Shown piece by piece: positions 53,823-63,025 of a stretch of 64,000 nt of DNA (position 1 is its first letter; the number at the start of each line of letters is the position of its first letter). This DNA is from Diaphorobacter sp. HDW4B (lineage in GTDB: Bacteria > Pseudomonadota > Gammaproteobacteria > Burkholderiales > Burkholderiaceae_C): positions 4,090,001 through 4,154,000 of the forward strand of contig NZ_CP049905.1 of NCBI RefSeq assembly GCF_011305535.1. The letters run 5' to 3'. The notes beneath the pieces are model-generated. The model did no database searches. It was not told the origin of the DNA and saw nothing but the letters and a program-made list of their open reading frames with translations. Both the position numbers and the translations under genes were made by a program.

Positions 53823-56800
53823 ATGTCCTCCGAAAACTCCACGGGAAATCCGTTGCCGGACTTCGAGCCGAAGAAGCATTTCAACCTCTCCAAATGGGCG
53901 CTCGATCATTCGGCGCTCACGCGCTACCTGATGGTGGTGCTGATGCTGCTGGGCTTTGCCGCCTATTTCCAGCTCGGGCAGGATGAAGACCCACCATTCA
54001 CTTTCCGCGCGATGGTGGTGCGCACCTACTGGCCGGGCGCGACCGCGCAGCAGGTGGCCGAGCAGGTCACCGACAAGCTCGAACGCACGCTGCAGGAAGT
54101 GCCGTTTGCGGACAAGATCCGCAGCTATTCCAAACCCGGCGAGTCGCAGATCATCTTTGAAATCAAGGACTCGTCCAAGCCCGCCGAGGTGGCGAACGTC
54201 TGGTACCAGGTGCGCAAGAAGATCGGCGACATGCGCTACACCTTGCCGGGCAATATCCAGGGGCCGTTCTTCAACGACGACTTCGGCGATGTGTATGGCG
54301 TGATCTACGCGATCCACGGCGACGGCTACAGCTACGCCGAAATCAAGGACTTTGCCGACGATGTGCGCCAGCGCCTGCTGCGCGTGAAGGATGTCGCCAA
54401 GGTCGAGCAGTTCGGCGTGCAGGACGAGAAGATCTGGGTCGAGGTTTCGCAAAAGCGCCTCGCGCAGATGGGGCTTGATTTCAACAGCGTGCTGCAGCAA
54501 CTCGGCGCGCAGAACGCCGTGGAAAGCGCGGGCGCGGTCAACACGCCGCAGGACGTTGTGCAGGTGCGCGTGGGTGGCCAGTTCAACAATGTGGAGCAAC
54601 TGCGCGCCATGCCGATTCGCGGCGGCAACGGTAACCAGATCCGTCTGGGCGACATCGCCGAAGTGCATCGCGGCTATGTCGATCCGGCCTCGGTGAAGAT
54701 GCGTTTTGACGGCCACGACGTCATCGGCTTGGGCATTTCCATGACCAAGGGCGGCGACATCATTGCGCTGGGCAAGGCGCTGCGCGCGACCGTGGACCAG
54801 ATCCAGACCACGCTGCCCGCAGGCGTGACGCTGTCGCAGGTACAGGACCAGCCCGCGTCGGTCGCCAGTTCGGTCAACGAGTTCGTGAAGGTGCTGATCG
54901 AGGCCGTGGTCATCGTGCTTGCGGTGAGCTTCATCGCGCTGGGCCTGCACAAGGGCGGGCGCTTTGGTTGGTACATCGACTACCGCCCGGGGCTGGTGGT
55001 GGCGATCACCATTCCGCTGGTGCTGGCCGTGACGTTTCTCGCCATGAATTACTTCGGCATCGGGCTGCACAAGGTGTCGCTCGGCTCGCTGATCATTGCG
55101 CTCGGCCTGCTGGTGGATGATGCCATCATCGCCGTCGAAATGATGGTGCGAAAGATGGAAGAGGGCTACGACAAGGTCACCGCTGCGACCTACGCCTACG
55201 ACGTGACCGCCAAGCCCATGCTGACCGGCACGCTGATCACGGCGGCGGGCTTTCTGCCCATCGGCATCGCCAAGTCGGTGACGGGCGAGTACACGTTCGC
55301 GATCTTCGCTGTGACCGTGATCGCGCTCGTGCTGTCGTGGCTGGTGTCGGTGTATTTCGTGCCTTATCTCGGCACCTTGCTGCTCAAGGTGAAGCCGCAT
55401 GATCCGAACGCGCCTCCGCACGAACTGTTCGATTCGCCGTTCTACATGCGCTTCAGAAAGGCCGTGGGCTGGTGCGTCGATCACCGTTGGATCACCATCC
55501 TCGCGACGATTCTGATCTTCGCGGCCGGCATCATGGGCATGGGCAAGGTGCAGCAGCAGTTCTTCCCCGATTCGAGCCGCCCGGAAATCATGGTCGATAT
55601 CTGGTTCCCGGAAGGCACTTCGTTCGCCGCGAACGAGGAAGTCACCAAGCGCCTTGAAACGCGTCTGATGAAGGAAGAAGGCGTTGCCAGCGTGGCCACC
55701 TGGGTGGGCTCGGGCACGCCGCGTTTCTATCTGCCGCTCGATCAGGTGTTCCCGCAGACCAACGTGTCGCAGTTCATCGTGCTGGCCAAGGATCTGAAGC
55801 AGCGCGAGCTGATTCGCCTGCGTCTGCCCAAGTTGCTGGCAGAGGACTTTCCTGAAGTGCGCGGCCGCGTCAAGCTGCTGCCCAACGGCCCGCCGGTGCC
55901 TTATCCGGTGCAGTTCCGCGTGGTCGGCAGCGACCCGGACCATCTGCGCAAGCGCGCCGACGAGGTCAAGGCCATCATGCGCGCCAACACCAACATGCTG
56001 GGCGTGAACGACAACTGGAACGAGTCGGTCAAGGTCGTGCGTCTGGAAGTCGATCAGGCCAAGGCGCGCGCGCTCGGCGTGACCAGCCAGGCCATCGCGC
56101 AGGCCTCGCGCACCATGTTCAGCGGCACGACCATCGGCCAGTACCGCGAGAACGACAAGCTCATCGAGATCGTGCTGCGCCAGTCGCCCGACGAGCGCGA
56201 AGCGATCTCCGACATCGCCAACGCCTACCTGCCCACAGCCAGCGGCAAGTCGATTCCGCTCACGCAGATCGCCAAGCCCGTGTTCACCTGGGAGCCCGGC
56301 GTGATGTGGCGCTGGAACCGCGACTACGCCATCACCGTGCAAGGCGAAATCGTCGAAGGCTTGCAGGGCGCGACGGTCACCGCGCAACTGGAGCCGCAGC
56401 TGAAGGAACTCGAAGCCAAATGGAAGGCCGAGGGTGACACGGGCGTGCTGATTCAGGTGGCCGGTGCCGTCGAGGAAAGCAGCAAGGGCTCGGCCTCCAT
56501 CGTCGCGGGCGTGCCCATCATGCTGTTCCTCGTGTTCACGCTGCTGATGTTGCAATTGCACAGCTTCAGCCGCTCGGTGCTGGTGTTCCTCACGGGGCCG
56601 CTCGGCATTGCGGGTGTGGCGGCGGCGCTGCTGCTGCTCAACCGTCCGTTCGGCTTTGTCGCGCTGCTCGGCGTGATCGCGCTGATGGGCATGATCCAGC
56701 GGAACTCGGTGATCCTGATCGATCAGATCGAACTTGACCGCGAAAAGGGCGTGCCTGCCCGCACGGCGATCATCGAGTCCGCCGTGCGTCGCATGCGCCC

Positions 56801-56981
56801 CATCGTGCTGACCGCCGCCGCTGCCGTGCTCGCCATGATCCCGCTGTCGCGCAGCGTGTTCTGGGGCCCGATGGCCGTGGCCATCATGGGCGGCCTGATC
56901 GTCGCCACCGTGCTCACGCTGCTGGCCTTGCCAGCCATGTACGCCGCCTGGTTCCGGGTGCCGAAACCTCAGCCGGAATAA
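53823..56981 (+). CDS. RND-family efflux pump, inner-membrane permease
   Basis: 1,052-residue proton-driven exporter with 12 TM segments and two large periplasmic loops. It begins LSKWALDHSALTRYLMVVLMLLGF. The central TM4 motif is LLVDDAIIAVEMMVRKMEEG, whose Asp pair is part of the proton relay, and the later ALMGMIQRNSVILIDQIE is the equivalent region of the second half. Loop features such as WPGATAQQVAEQVTDKLERTLQEV are typical of AcrB-like pumps. The closest type is the hydrophobe/amphiphile group rather than a heavy-metal pump. It works with the adaptor encoded just upstream. Substrate range not predictable. Confidence 0.92.
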   Translation: MSSENSTGNPLPDFEPKKHFNLSKWALDHSALTRYLMVVLMLLGFAAYFQLGQDEDPPFTFRAMVVRTYWPGATAQQVAEQVTDKLERTLQEVPFADKIRSYSKPGESQIIFEIKDSSKPAEVANVWYQVRKKIGDMRYTLPGNIQGPFFNDDFGDVYGVIYAIHGDGYSYAEIKDFADDVRQRLLRVKDVAKVEQFGVQDEKIWVEVSQKRLAQMGLDFNSVLQQLGAQNAVESAGAVNTPQDVVQVRVGGQFNNVEQLRAMPIRGGNGNQIRLGDIAEVHRGYVDPASVKMRFDGHDVIGLGISMTKGGDIIALGKALRATVDQIQTTLPAGVTLSQVQDQPASVASSVNEFVKVLIEAVVIVLAVSFIALGLHKGGRFGWYIDYRPGLVVAITIPLVLAVTFLAMNYFGIGLHKVSLGSLIIALGLLVDDAIIAVEMMVRKMEEGYDKVTAATYAYDVTAKPMLTGTLITAAGFLPIGIAKSVTGEYTFAIFAVTVIALVLSWLVSVYFVPYLGTLLLKVKPHDPNAPPHELFDSPFYMRFRKAVGWCVDHRWITILATILIFAAGIMGMGKVQQQFFPDSSRPEIMVDIWFPEGTSFAANEEVTKRLETRLMKEEGVASVATWVGSGTPRFYLPLDQVFPQTNVSQFIVLAKDLKQRELIRLRLPKLLAEDFPEVRGRVKLLPNGPPVPYPVQFRVVGSDPDHLRKRADEVKAIMRANTNMLGVNDNWNESVKVVRLEVDQAKARALGVTSQAIAQASRTMFSGTTIGQYRENDKLIEIVLRQSPDEREAISDIANAYLPTASGKSIPLTQIAKPVFTWEPGVMWRWNRDYAITVQGEIVEGLQGATVTAQLEPQLKELEAKWKAEGDTGVLIQVAGAVEESSKGSASIVAGVPIMLFLVFTLLMLQLHSFSRSVLVFLTGPLGIAGVAAALLLLNRPFGFVALLGVIALMGMIQRNSVILIDQIELDREKGVPARTAIIESAVRRMRPIVLTAAAAVLAMIPLSRSVFWGPMAVAIMGGLIVATVLTLLALPAMYAAWFRVPKPQPE

Positions 56982-57095
56982 AGCAAGGATCTGACGAAAA
57001 AATCGTACCCAACTCCGGCTAGAATCCCCGATTCACCAATTTCCGGTGTCTCGGGGAATCAACTTCTCCGGCGGCACCGAACGACAGACAGACCC

Positions 57096-57182
57096 GCGCG
57101 GGTGGCGAAATTGGTAGACGCACCAGGTTTAGGTCCTGACGGTGGCAACACTGTGGGGGTTCGAGTCCCCCCCCGCGCACCA
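57096..57182 (+). tRNA. tRNA-Leu (UAG anticodon)
   Basis: 87-nt tRNA including an encoded CCA. The acceptor stem GCGCGGG pairs with CCCGCGC; the D-arm holds AATTGGTAGACGC; the anticodon loop TTTAGGT gives TAG at 57130-57132; a long variable arm (typical of Leu) and the T-loop GGTTCGAGTCC are present. It lies between the RND pump and the HxlR gene. A hairpin with CCCCGA/TCGGGG arms (57026-57056) precedes it. Confidence 0.97.
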
Positions 57183-57240
57183 GGTTGGCATGGCTTCAAA
57201 AATGGCATGCGAAACCGGGATGAGTCTCTCGGCAAGAACA

Positions 57241-57278
57241 AAGCCCGTCATCTGCAGAAGATGACGGGCTTTTGTTTT
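57241..57278 (+). terminator. Intrinsic terminator after tRNA-Leu
   Basis: AAGCCCGTCATCT (57241-57253) pairs with AGATGACGGGCTT (57259-57271), loop GCAGA, followed by TTTGTTTT. It also faces the convergent HxlR gene. Confidence 0.9.
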
Positions 57279-57296
57279 GTGCCCTGCTGTTTGCAC

Positions 57297-57743
57297 TCAA
57301 TCGACTTTGCGCACCTCTGCCTCGGTTGCAGACAGCACCCCGCCATCGCTCGCTTGCGGCGACATCACCGGCACGGGTCTGCCGGAGCGTTTGTCCACCA
57401 GCACGGAGTGCGGCTCGTCCTTGGCGAACAGGTGTTTTTCTCCCCACTGGCGCAGCGCGACGACGACCGGGAACAGGCTCTGGCCCTTGCGGGTCAGCAC
57501 GTATTCCTGATACGAGGTGCCGTCGGAGGCGGTCTGCAATTCCAGAATTCCGGCCTCGACCAGCTTGCGCAGGCGGTCGGAGAGGATGTTGCGCGCCATG
57601 CCCAGACTGCGCTGGAAATCGCTGAAGCGCCGCACGCCGTCAAAGGCGTCGCGAATGATCAGCAGCGACCAGCGGTCGCCGATGCTGTCCACCGAGCGGG
57701 CGACGGGGCAGGGTTCTGCTTGGAGGGACTTGCGGCTGGGCAC
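57297..57743 (-). CDS. HxlR-family transcriptional regulator
   Basis: 148-residue winged-helix regulator. The HxlR core is clear: PVARSVDSIGDRWSLLIIRDAFDGVRRFSDFQRSLGMARNILSDRLRKLVEAGIL, including the N-terminal Cys (CPVARS) used by some members to sense electrophiles or aldehydes. The C-terminal half is a short dimerisation extension (YVLTRKGQSLFPVVVALRQWGEKH). It is divergent from an MFS transporter across about 90 bp containing repeated AAACTGA sites, so it probably represses that transporter. Inducer unknown. Confidence 0.9.
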   Translation of the reverse strand: MPSRKSLQAEPCPVARSVDSIGDRWSLLIIRDAFDGVRRFSDFQRSLGMARNILSDRLRKLVEAGILELQTASDGTSYQEYVLTRKGQSLFPVVVALRQWGEKHLFAKDEPHSVLVDKRSGRPVPVMSPQASDGGVLSATEAEVRKVD

Positions 57744-57785
57744 GATGGGTTTCCCTGTTCGGTGAATTGGTGTGGTTGCATTTTA

Positions 57786-57829
57786 AAACTGAGTCGTCTA
57801 GCATTCAATCGGTTTTGTTTTGAAACTGA
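57786..57829. promoter_or_regulatory. Repeated AAACTGA sites in the HxlR/MFS divergent region
   Basis: AAACTGA occurs at 57786-57792 and 57823-57829, and the related inverted TCGGTTTT at 57809-57816. Spacing and position suit a dimeric or tetrameric HxlR operator that controls both divergent genes. Pattern-based inference. Confidence 0.45.
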
Positions 57830-57836
57830 TTTGATC

Positions 57837-59036
57837 ATGCAAATGAATGACACATCAACGCAGTTGCCGGATTGCCCGACGGGCATGTCCAGCGGATTGG
57901 TATTCATGTTCGCCATCGCAAGCGGCTTGAGCGTGGCCAACGTGTACTACGCGCTGCCGCTGCTCGATGCACTGGCCCGAGACTTCGGGATCAGCCACGC
58001 GGCCGTGGGTGGCGTGGTCACGGCGACGCAATTGGGTTGCGGGCTGGCCTTGCTGCTGGTGGTGCCGCTGGGGGATCTGGTGGATCGGCGTCGCCTGATG
58101 GGCGTGCAACTTGTCGCTTTGGTGGCTGCGCTGCTGATGGTGGGTGTTGCGCCATCGACCGTGTGGTTGCTCGCGGGCATGCTTCTGGTCGGCCTGCTGG
58201 GCACCGCGATGACGCAGGGACTGATCGCCTACGCCGCCAGCGCTGCCTCACCCGAGGAGCGCGGACGGGTGGTGGGCGGCACGCAGAGCGGGGTCTTCAT
58301 TGGGCTCTTGATGGCGCGCGTGTTCTCCGGTGCCGTGAGCGATCTGGCAGGGTGGCGGGGCGTGTATTTCTGTGCGGCGTTGTTGATGCTGGCGGTTGCG
58401 TTTCCGCTTTGGCGGCGACTTCCTGCATTGCCCAGAACGGCGGGCGCAACGGACTATTGGGCGCTGATTGCGTCGATGCTCATCTTGCTGATGCAAGACC
58501 GCGTGCTCCAGATTCGCGGCGTGCTGGCGCTGTTGATGTTTGCCGCCTTCAACATCTTCTGGAGCGCCCTCGTGCTGCCCTTGAGCGCTCCGCCGTTTGC
58601 GTTCTCGCATACGGCGATTGGCGCGTTCGGGCTGGTGGGTGTCGTCGGCGCCCTGGCAGCAGCGCGGGCGGGCCGGTGGGCGGACCAAGGGCGCGGGCAG
58701 GTCGTCAGTGGGGCGGCGCTGGTGATTCTGTTGCTGTCCTGGTTGCCGTTGTCATGGATGCATTCGTCTCTGATCGCGCTGGTGGTCGGCATCGTGCTGC
58801 TGGATCTGGGTGGGCAGGCGCTGCATGTGACCAACCAGAGCATGATTTTTCGCTCGCGACCCGAGGCGCACAGCCGGCTCGTGGGGCTGTACATGCTGTT
58901 CTATGCCGTGGGCAGCGGGCTCGGCGCGATCGGCACGACGGCCATGTATGCGTGGGCAGGCTGGTCAGGCGTTTGCTGGTTGGGTGCTGGAGTGAGTTTG
59001 CTGGCGTTGCTGTTCTGGTGGGCCACGCGGCGATGA
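57837..59036 (+). CDS. MFS transporter (YgaY/NepI-like)
   Basis: 399-residue, 12-TM inner-membrane transporter. Typical MFS loop motifs are visible: GDLVDRRRLMGVQL after TM2 and a PEERGRVVGGTQSGVFIGLLMAR segment near TM5. It begins MQMNDTSTQLPDCPTGMSSGLVFMFAIASGLSVANVYY. The start is taken at 57837; the open frame reaching back to 57102 runs through the tRNA and is not real. A second ATG at 57843 is possible. It is divergent from an HxlR regulator and is likely induced by a small toxic molecule, though the substrate is unknown. Confidence 0.88.
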   Translation: MQMNDTSTQLPDCPTGMSSGLVFMFAIASGLSVANVYYALPLLDALARDFGISHAAVGGVVTATQLGCGLALLLVVPLGDLVDRRRLMGVQLVALVAALLMVGVAPSTVWLLAGMLLVGLLGTAMTQGLIAYAASAASPEERGRVVGGTQSGVFIGLLMARVFSGAVSDLAGWRGVYFCAALLMLAVAFPLWRRLPALPRTAGATDYWALIASMLILLMQDRVLQIRGVLALLMFAAFNIFWSALVLPLSAPPFAFSHTAIGAFGLVGVVGALAAARAGRWADQGRGQVVSGAALVILLLSWLPLSWMHSSLIALVVGIVLLDLGGQALHVTNQSMIFRSRPEAHSRLVGLYMLFYAVGSGLGAIGTTAMYAWAGWSGVCWLGAGVSLLALLFWWATRR

Positions 59037-59119
59037 ATGCCGCGGCGGTTTGCCTGAGTACAATCCGCCCACTTTTTCTCTCACCAACCCTCCAGCCACC
59101 CGTCGACAGGTCGTTTTGC

Positions 59120-60286
59120 ATGCAGCTTGTGAAGTCCGTCGGAGGTCAACGATTCGCGTCGCTCGATGGCTTGCGAGGCATTGCTTGTGTGGTGGTGGTG
59201 ATCTGCCACTACCTGCAGATCTATGTTCCGGCTGCGTTCGAGCGCAATTATCCTGATCTGTTCGGCGAGAAGTGGCTGGTCAATTCGCCGCTGAATCTGC
59301 TGTTCAACGGACATGCGGCGGTGATTCTGTTTTTTGTGCTGAGCGGCTTTGTGCTGTCTGCGCCGTTCTTTCGCGGCGTTGGATGGGGCTGGTATGCGCG
59401 CTCGATCATCAAGCGCTACCCGCGACTGGCGATCCCGGCGCTGGTGTCGTCGCTGCTCGCCTGCGGCCTGATCGCCGTCTTCGGGGTGCGCTATGTGGAG
59501 CTGAATGCCTATTCCGGCTCCAACGTGACGACGTTTTTGCCCACTGCGGTGGATTTCCGGCTGGCGGCGTGGGAAGGCGCGATTGGCTCGTTCTTTGACG
59601 GCAAGTTCAGCTACAACCCGGTGCTCTGGACGATCAGGGCGGAATTGTTCGGGTCACTGCTGGTTCTGGTTTTGACTCCGTTGGTCGGCAGGTTGCCTGC
59701 GTGGGTGCGGTATGCCGTCTACGCTGCGGTGATCTGGCGGTTTGCAGACAACAACATGGTGGCGTTTGCCTTTGGCGTGCTGGCGAGCGATCTGCTGCTG
59801 CGGCAGCCGCGCATGCAGGTGGTGCTCTCGCGGAGCTGGGCGAGTGCGCTGGTTTTCGTGCTCGGCCTGTATTTGCTGTCCAAGCCCTACTACATTCCCT
59901 ATGTGAATTTCTGGTGGCCGGTGGATTGGCTGATGCCCGATCCGACCATGCTCAAGCCGCATGTCACGGGGGCTTTTCTGTTGATTTTGAGCATTGCCTC
60001 GATGGCACCGGTGCGTGGCCTGCTGGAGGGGCGTGCCGCTCAGTTCCTCGGGCGGCAGTCTTATTCGCTGTATCTGGTGCACTTTCCTTTGCTGGGCACG
60101 CTCGGAGCGCTGGTGATTCTGCCGCTGGTGGCGCGGGTGGGGTATGGCTGGGCGCTGCTGCTGGCGTTTCCGGTCGTGATGGCGCTGTGCTTGGGGTTGT
60201 CGGTGATTTTCAACCGCTGGGTCGATGAGAAAGCCGTGTCCTTTTCCTCTTGGCTTGCCGGGGCTTTGTGGCGAGAGCGGCGTTGA
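59120..60286 (+). CDS. Acyltransferase family 3 membrane protein (OafA-like)
   Basis: 388-residue membrane acyltransferase of the acyltransferase-3 family, which adds acetyl or other acyl groups to surface sugars, peptidoglycan or small molecules. The entry motif is RFASLDGLRGIACVVVVICHY with the conserved His; ILFFVLSGFVLSAPFFRG and IRAELFGSLLVLVLTPLV follow, and about ten TM segments are visible. The last domain has QFLGRQSYSLYLVHFPLLGTL, also typical. The ATG at 59120 gives the family-like start and the open frame upstream overlaps the MFS gene. Target unknown. Confidence 0.9.
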   Translation: MQLVKSVGGQRFASLDGLRGIACVVVVICHYLQIYVPAAFERNYPDLFGEKWLVNSPLNLLFNGHAAVILFFVLSGFVLSAPFFRGVGWGWYARSIIKRYPRLAIPALVSSLLACGLIAVFGVRYVELNAYSGSNVTTFLPTAVDFRLAAWEGAIGSFFDGKFSYNPVLWTIRAELFGSLLVLVLTPLVGRLPAWVRYAVYAAVIWRFADNNMVAFAFGVLASDLLLRQPRMQVVLSRSWASALVFVLGLYLLSKPYYIPYVNFWWPVDWLMPDPTMLKPHVTGAFLLILSIASMAPVRGLLEGRAAQFLGRQSYSLYLVHFPLLGTLGALVILPLVARVGYGWALLLAFPVVMALCLGLSVIFNRWVDEKAVSFSSWLAGALWRERR

Positions 60287-60498
60287 CCGGCTTGCCGGAC
60301 GCCCGCCCAGTCCTAAGATTGGTGACATTTTGTTTGCGAAGCCGTGACAGGCGCTCCTCCCGAATTTCCTCTCCGAAAAGCCGACAGGGCACGGAACAGG
60401 GCCTCGGCCGGGCCTGCGGCCTCGTTTTTCAGTCGATCAGGGCGTTTGTGCAGCAGGGCAGTCGGGAGTCCCCGAGGGCTACCCCCGTGCGTGCTGGG

Positions 60499-60557
60499 TA
60501 TAATCTTTGGTTTCGCGCATTCCTTGGCCGGATTTCGTCCGGCTTTTTGCGCGCGAA
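60499..60557 (+). promoter_or_regulatory. TATAAT box followed by a nested hairpin, upstream of tig
   Basis: In the 426-bp gap 60287-60712, TATAAT at 60499-60504 is followed within about 25 nt by GCCGGA-TTTCG-TCCGGC and TTTTT, nested within TTTCGCGC/GCGCGAAA arms (60511-60518 and 60550-60557). It looks like a promoter running into an attenuator or a very short RNA. No good -35 box is seen. The tig ribosome site AGGA is 6 nt before its ATG. Confidence 0.45.
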
Positions 60558-60712
60558 ATAAATCTAAGTTTTAGATATTGATGTGGGCGAGGCACCAGCT
60601 TTTCGACGGCTTGGCACCTCGTGCACGAGACACGTGAGACTTTGGCGGAACACGGTGCAGACTGCTTGCACTGCAGTCGGCTCGGTCCACAGCCCTGATA
60701 CTAGGAACTACC

Positions 60713-62026
60713 ATGGCCGTAACAGTTGAAAATCTTGAAAAGCTCGAGCGCAAAATCACGCTGAGCCTGCCCGTTGCCTCGATTCAGAGCGAAGTTGACT
60801 CGCGTCTGAAGCGCCTGGCTCGCACCGTGAAGATGGACGGCTTCCGTCCAGGCAAGGTGCCGATGAGCGTTGTGGCCCAGCGTTATGGCTATTCCGTTCA
60901 GTACGAAGTGATGAACGACAAGGTTGGCGAAGCTTTCGCTCAAGCCGCCAATGAAGCCAACCTGCGTGTTGCTGGCCAGCCCCGCATCACTGAAAAAGAT
61001 GGCGCTCCTGAAGGCGAAGTGTCGTTCGACGCCGTGTTCGAAGTGTTCCCCGAAGTGAAGATCGGTGATCTGGCTTCCGCCGAAGTGGAAAAGGTTTCCG
61101 CCGAAGTGAACGACGCCGCCATCGACAAGACGCTGGACATCCTGCGCAAGCAACGCCGCACCTTCGCACAACGTGCCAAGGACGCTGGTGCTGAAGACGG
61201 CGACCGCGTGACCGTGGACTTCGAAGGCAAGATCGACGGCGAGACTTTCGCTGGCGGCAAGGCTGAAGAGTTCCAGTTCCTGGTCGGCGAAGGCCAGATG
61301 CTCAAGGAATTCGAAGACGCAGTGCGTGGCCTGAAGGCTGGCGAAAGCAAGACTTTCCCACTGGCTTTCCCAGAGGACTACCACGGCAAGGAAGTGGCCG
61401 GCAAGACCGCCGACTTCCTGGTGACCGTCAACAAGATCGAAGCCGCCCACCTGCCTGAAGTGAACGAACAGTTCGCCAAGTCTCTGGGCATCGCCGACGG
61501 TACTGTGGACGGCCTGCGTGGCGACATCCGCACCAACCTCGAGCGCGAAGTGAAGTTCCGCCTGCAGGCTCGCAACAAGCAAGCCGTGATGGACGCTCTG
61601 GTGTCCAAGGCCGAGCTGGAACTGCCCAACGCTTCCGTGCAAGCTGAAATCGGCCGTCTGCGCGACAGCGCTGTTGCCGATCTGAAGCAACGCGGCATCA
61701 AGGATGCCGACAAGGCGGAAATCCCTGAAGACGTGTTCCGCCCACAAGCCGAGCGCCGCGTGCGTCTGGGTCTGGTGGTGGCCGAGCTGGTCAAGGCCAA
61801 CAAGCTGGAAGCCACTCCTGAACAACTGAAGGCGCACATCGACGAGCTGGCTGCTTCCTATGAGAAGCCAGAAGACGTGGTGCGTTGGTACTTCAGCGAC
61901 CGCAACCGTCTGGCCGATGTGGAAGCCGTTGTGATCGAAAACAACGTGACCAACTTCGTGCTGGAAAAGGCCAAGGTCAACGACAAGGCGATCTCCTTCG
62001 ACGATCTGATGGGCGCTCAGGCCTGA
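60713..62026 (+). CDS. tig: Trigger factor
   Basis: 437-residue ribosome-bound chaperone. The ribosome-binding loop is MDGFRPGKVPMSVV in the N-terminal domain (1-115). The middle PPIase (FKBP-like) domain runs about 155-245 with GDRVTVDFEGKIDGETFAGGKAEEFQF and PLAFPEDYHGKEVAGK. The C-terminal helical arm follows (about 260-430). It binds nascent chains at the ribosome exit. The gene order tig-clpP-clpX is the usual one. Codon use is notably even and GC at third positions slightly lower than neighbours, as for a highly expressed gene. The ribosome site AGGA precedes the ATG. Confidence 0.97.
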   Translation: MAVTVENLEKLERKITLSLPVASIQSEVDSRLKRLARTVKMDGFRPGKVPMSVVAQRYGYSVQYEVMNDKVGEAFAQAANEANLRVAGQPRITEKDGAPEGEVSFDAVFEVFPEVKIGDLASAEVEKVSAEVNDAAIDKTLDILRKQRRTFAQRAKDAGAEDGDRVTVDFEGKIDGETFAGGKAEEFQFLVGEGQMLKEFEDAVRGLKAGESKTFPLAFPEDYHGKEVAGKTADFLVTVNKIEAAHLPEVNEQFAKSLGIADGTVDGLRGDIRTNLEREVKFRLQARNKQAVMDALVSKAELELPNASVQAEIGRLRDSAVADLKQRGIKDADKAEIPEDVFRPQAERRVRLGLVVAELVKANKLEATPEQLKAHIDELAASYEKPEDVVRWYFSDRNRLADVEAVVIENNVTNFVLEKAKVNDKAISFDDLMGAQA

Positions 62027-62089
62027 TTCTTTCAGGACGTGCCTGACTTGCCGCTATGATGGTTGGTGAGTCAAAGCCATGAATGGGGC

Positions 62090-62117
62090 TTGTACTTTGC
62101 TGTGCAAGCCCCATTTC
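62090..62117 (+). promoter_or_regulatory. Sigma-32-like heat-shock promoter before clpP
   Basis: CTTGTAC (62090-62096), 13-nt spacer, CCCCATTT (62110-62117), close to the CTTGAAA/CCCCATNT consensus. The same bases form a 11-bp stem (62083-62093 with 62106-62116), so a terminator or hairpin function for tig is an alternative. The clpP ATG is about 110 nt further on with GGAG 8 nt before it. Confidence 0.55.
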
Positions 62118-62228
62118 ATTTCTGGTGACCTGAATGGGTGGTGTGTTGGCCGAGTTCCAAGGAGCTCTCCGCCTGCCGATTCGGGACGGTTTGTACAAAT
62201 TTCGTACGGTATCTCTCTGGAGTAATAC

Positions 62229-62837
62229 ATGAGTGCACTGGAAACACAGGCCTTGGGCATGGTTCCCATGGTCATCGAGCAGTCGGGTCGTGGCGAGCGT
62301 TCCTACGACATCTACTCGCGTCTGCTCAAGGAGCGCGTGATTTTCCTGGTGGGCGAGGTCAACGACCAGACCGCCAACCTCGTCGTGGCGCAGTTGCTGT
62401 TCCTCGAGAGCGAAAATCCCGACAAGGACATTTCGTTCTACATCAACTCCCCCGGCGGCAGTGTGACGGCCGGCATGGCGATCTACGACACCATGCAGTT
62501 CATCAAGCCCGACGTGTCCACGCTGTGCTGCGGCTTCGCGGCGAGCATGGGTGCCTTCCTGTTGGCGGCCGGTGCCAAGGGCAAGCGTTTCTCGCTGCCC
62601 AACTCCAAGATCATGATCCACCAGGTTCTGGGTGGCGCTCGCGGTCAGGCAACCGACATCGAAATCCATGCGCGCGACATTCTTCGCACCAAGGAACAGA
62701 TGAACCGCATTCTGGCGGAGCGCACCGGTCAGCCCTATGAAAAGGTCAAGGCCGACACCGAGCGCGACTACTTCATGACGGCTCCGGAAGCCAAGGAATA
62801 TGGCCTCGTGGACGAGGTCATCTCCAAGCGTCCTTGA
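62229..62837 (+). CDS. clpP: ATP-dependent Clp protease proteolytic subunit
   Basis: 202-residue serine protease forming the 14-mer chamber that degrades proteins delivered by ClpX or ClpA. Catalytic Ser is S106 ([10 protein letters not shown]) and His is H131 ([10 protein letters not shown]); [19 protein letters not shown] is the handle region. The N-terminal 15 residues are the usual propeptide-like lead. It lies between tig and clpX, with a sigma-32-like site upstream. Start ATG 62229 follows GGAG by 8 nt. Confidence 0.97.
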   Translation: MSALETQALGMVPMVIEQSGRGERSYDIYSRLLKERVIFLVGEVNDQTANLVVAQLLFLESENPDKDISFYINSPGGSVTAGMAIYDTMQFIKPDVSTLCCGFAASMGAFLLAAGAKGKRFSLPNSKIMIHQVLGGARGQATDIEIHARDILRTKEQMNRILAERTGQPYEKVKADTERDYFMTAPEAKEYGLVDEVISKRP

Positions 62838-63025
62838 TGGATGTAGGCGCCCACTGTGGTGCCGCAGTCACGCAAGGCATGGCGCTTTCTCTGATGCCAC
62901 TGTCAAGAATGGTGATTTCGACCGGTTTTTTGCCGCAAGAAAACCCATAAAAGGCATCAGGTGAAGCGCCGTTTTTTATTTCGTTATCATCAGACTACGT
63001 TCCTTGTCATAAGGCATTGTTTCCA

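Noticed and set aside
53703-56561. 952-codon open frame on the minus strand opposite the RND pump
   Set aside because: Antisense shadow of a high-GC gene; composition rich in His/Arg/Gly with no domain, whereas the plus-strand frame is a clear RND permease.
57102-57836. Plus-strand frame that would extend the MFS gene upstream through the tRNA and terminator
   Set aside because: It reads through tRNA-Leu, a terminator and the HxlR gene; the MFS protein starts at 57837.
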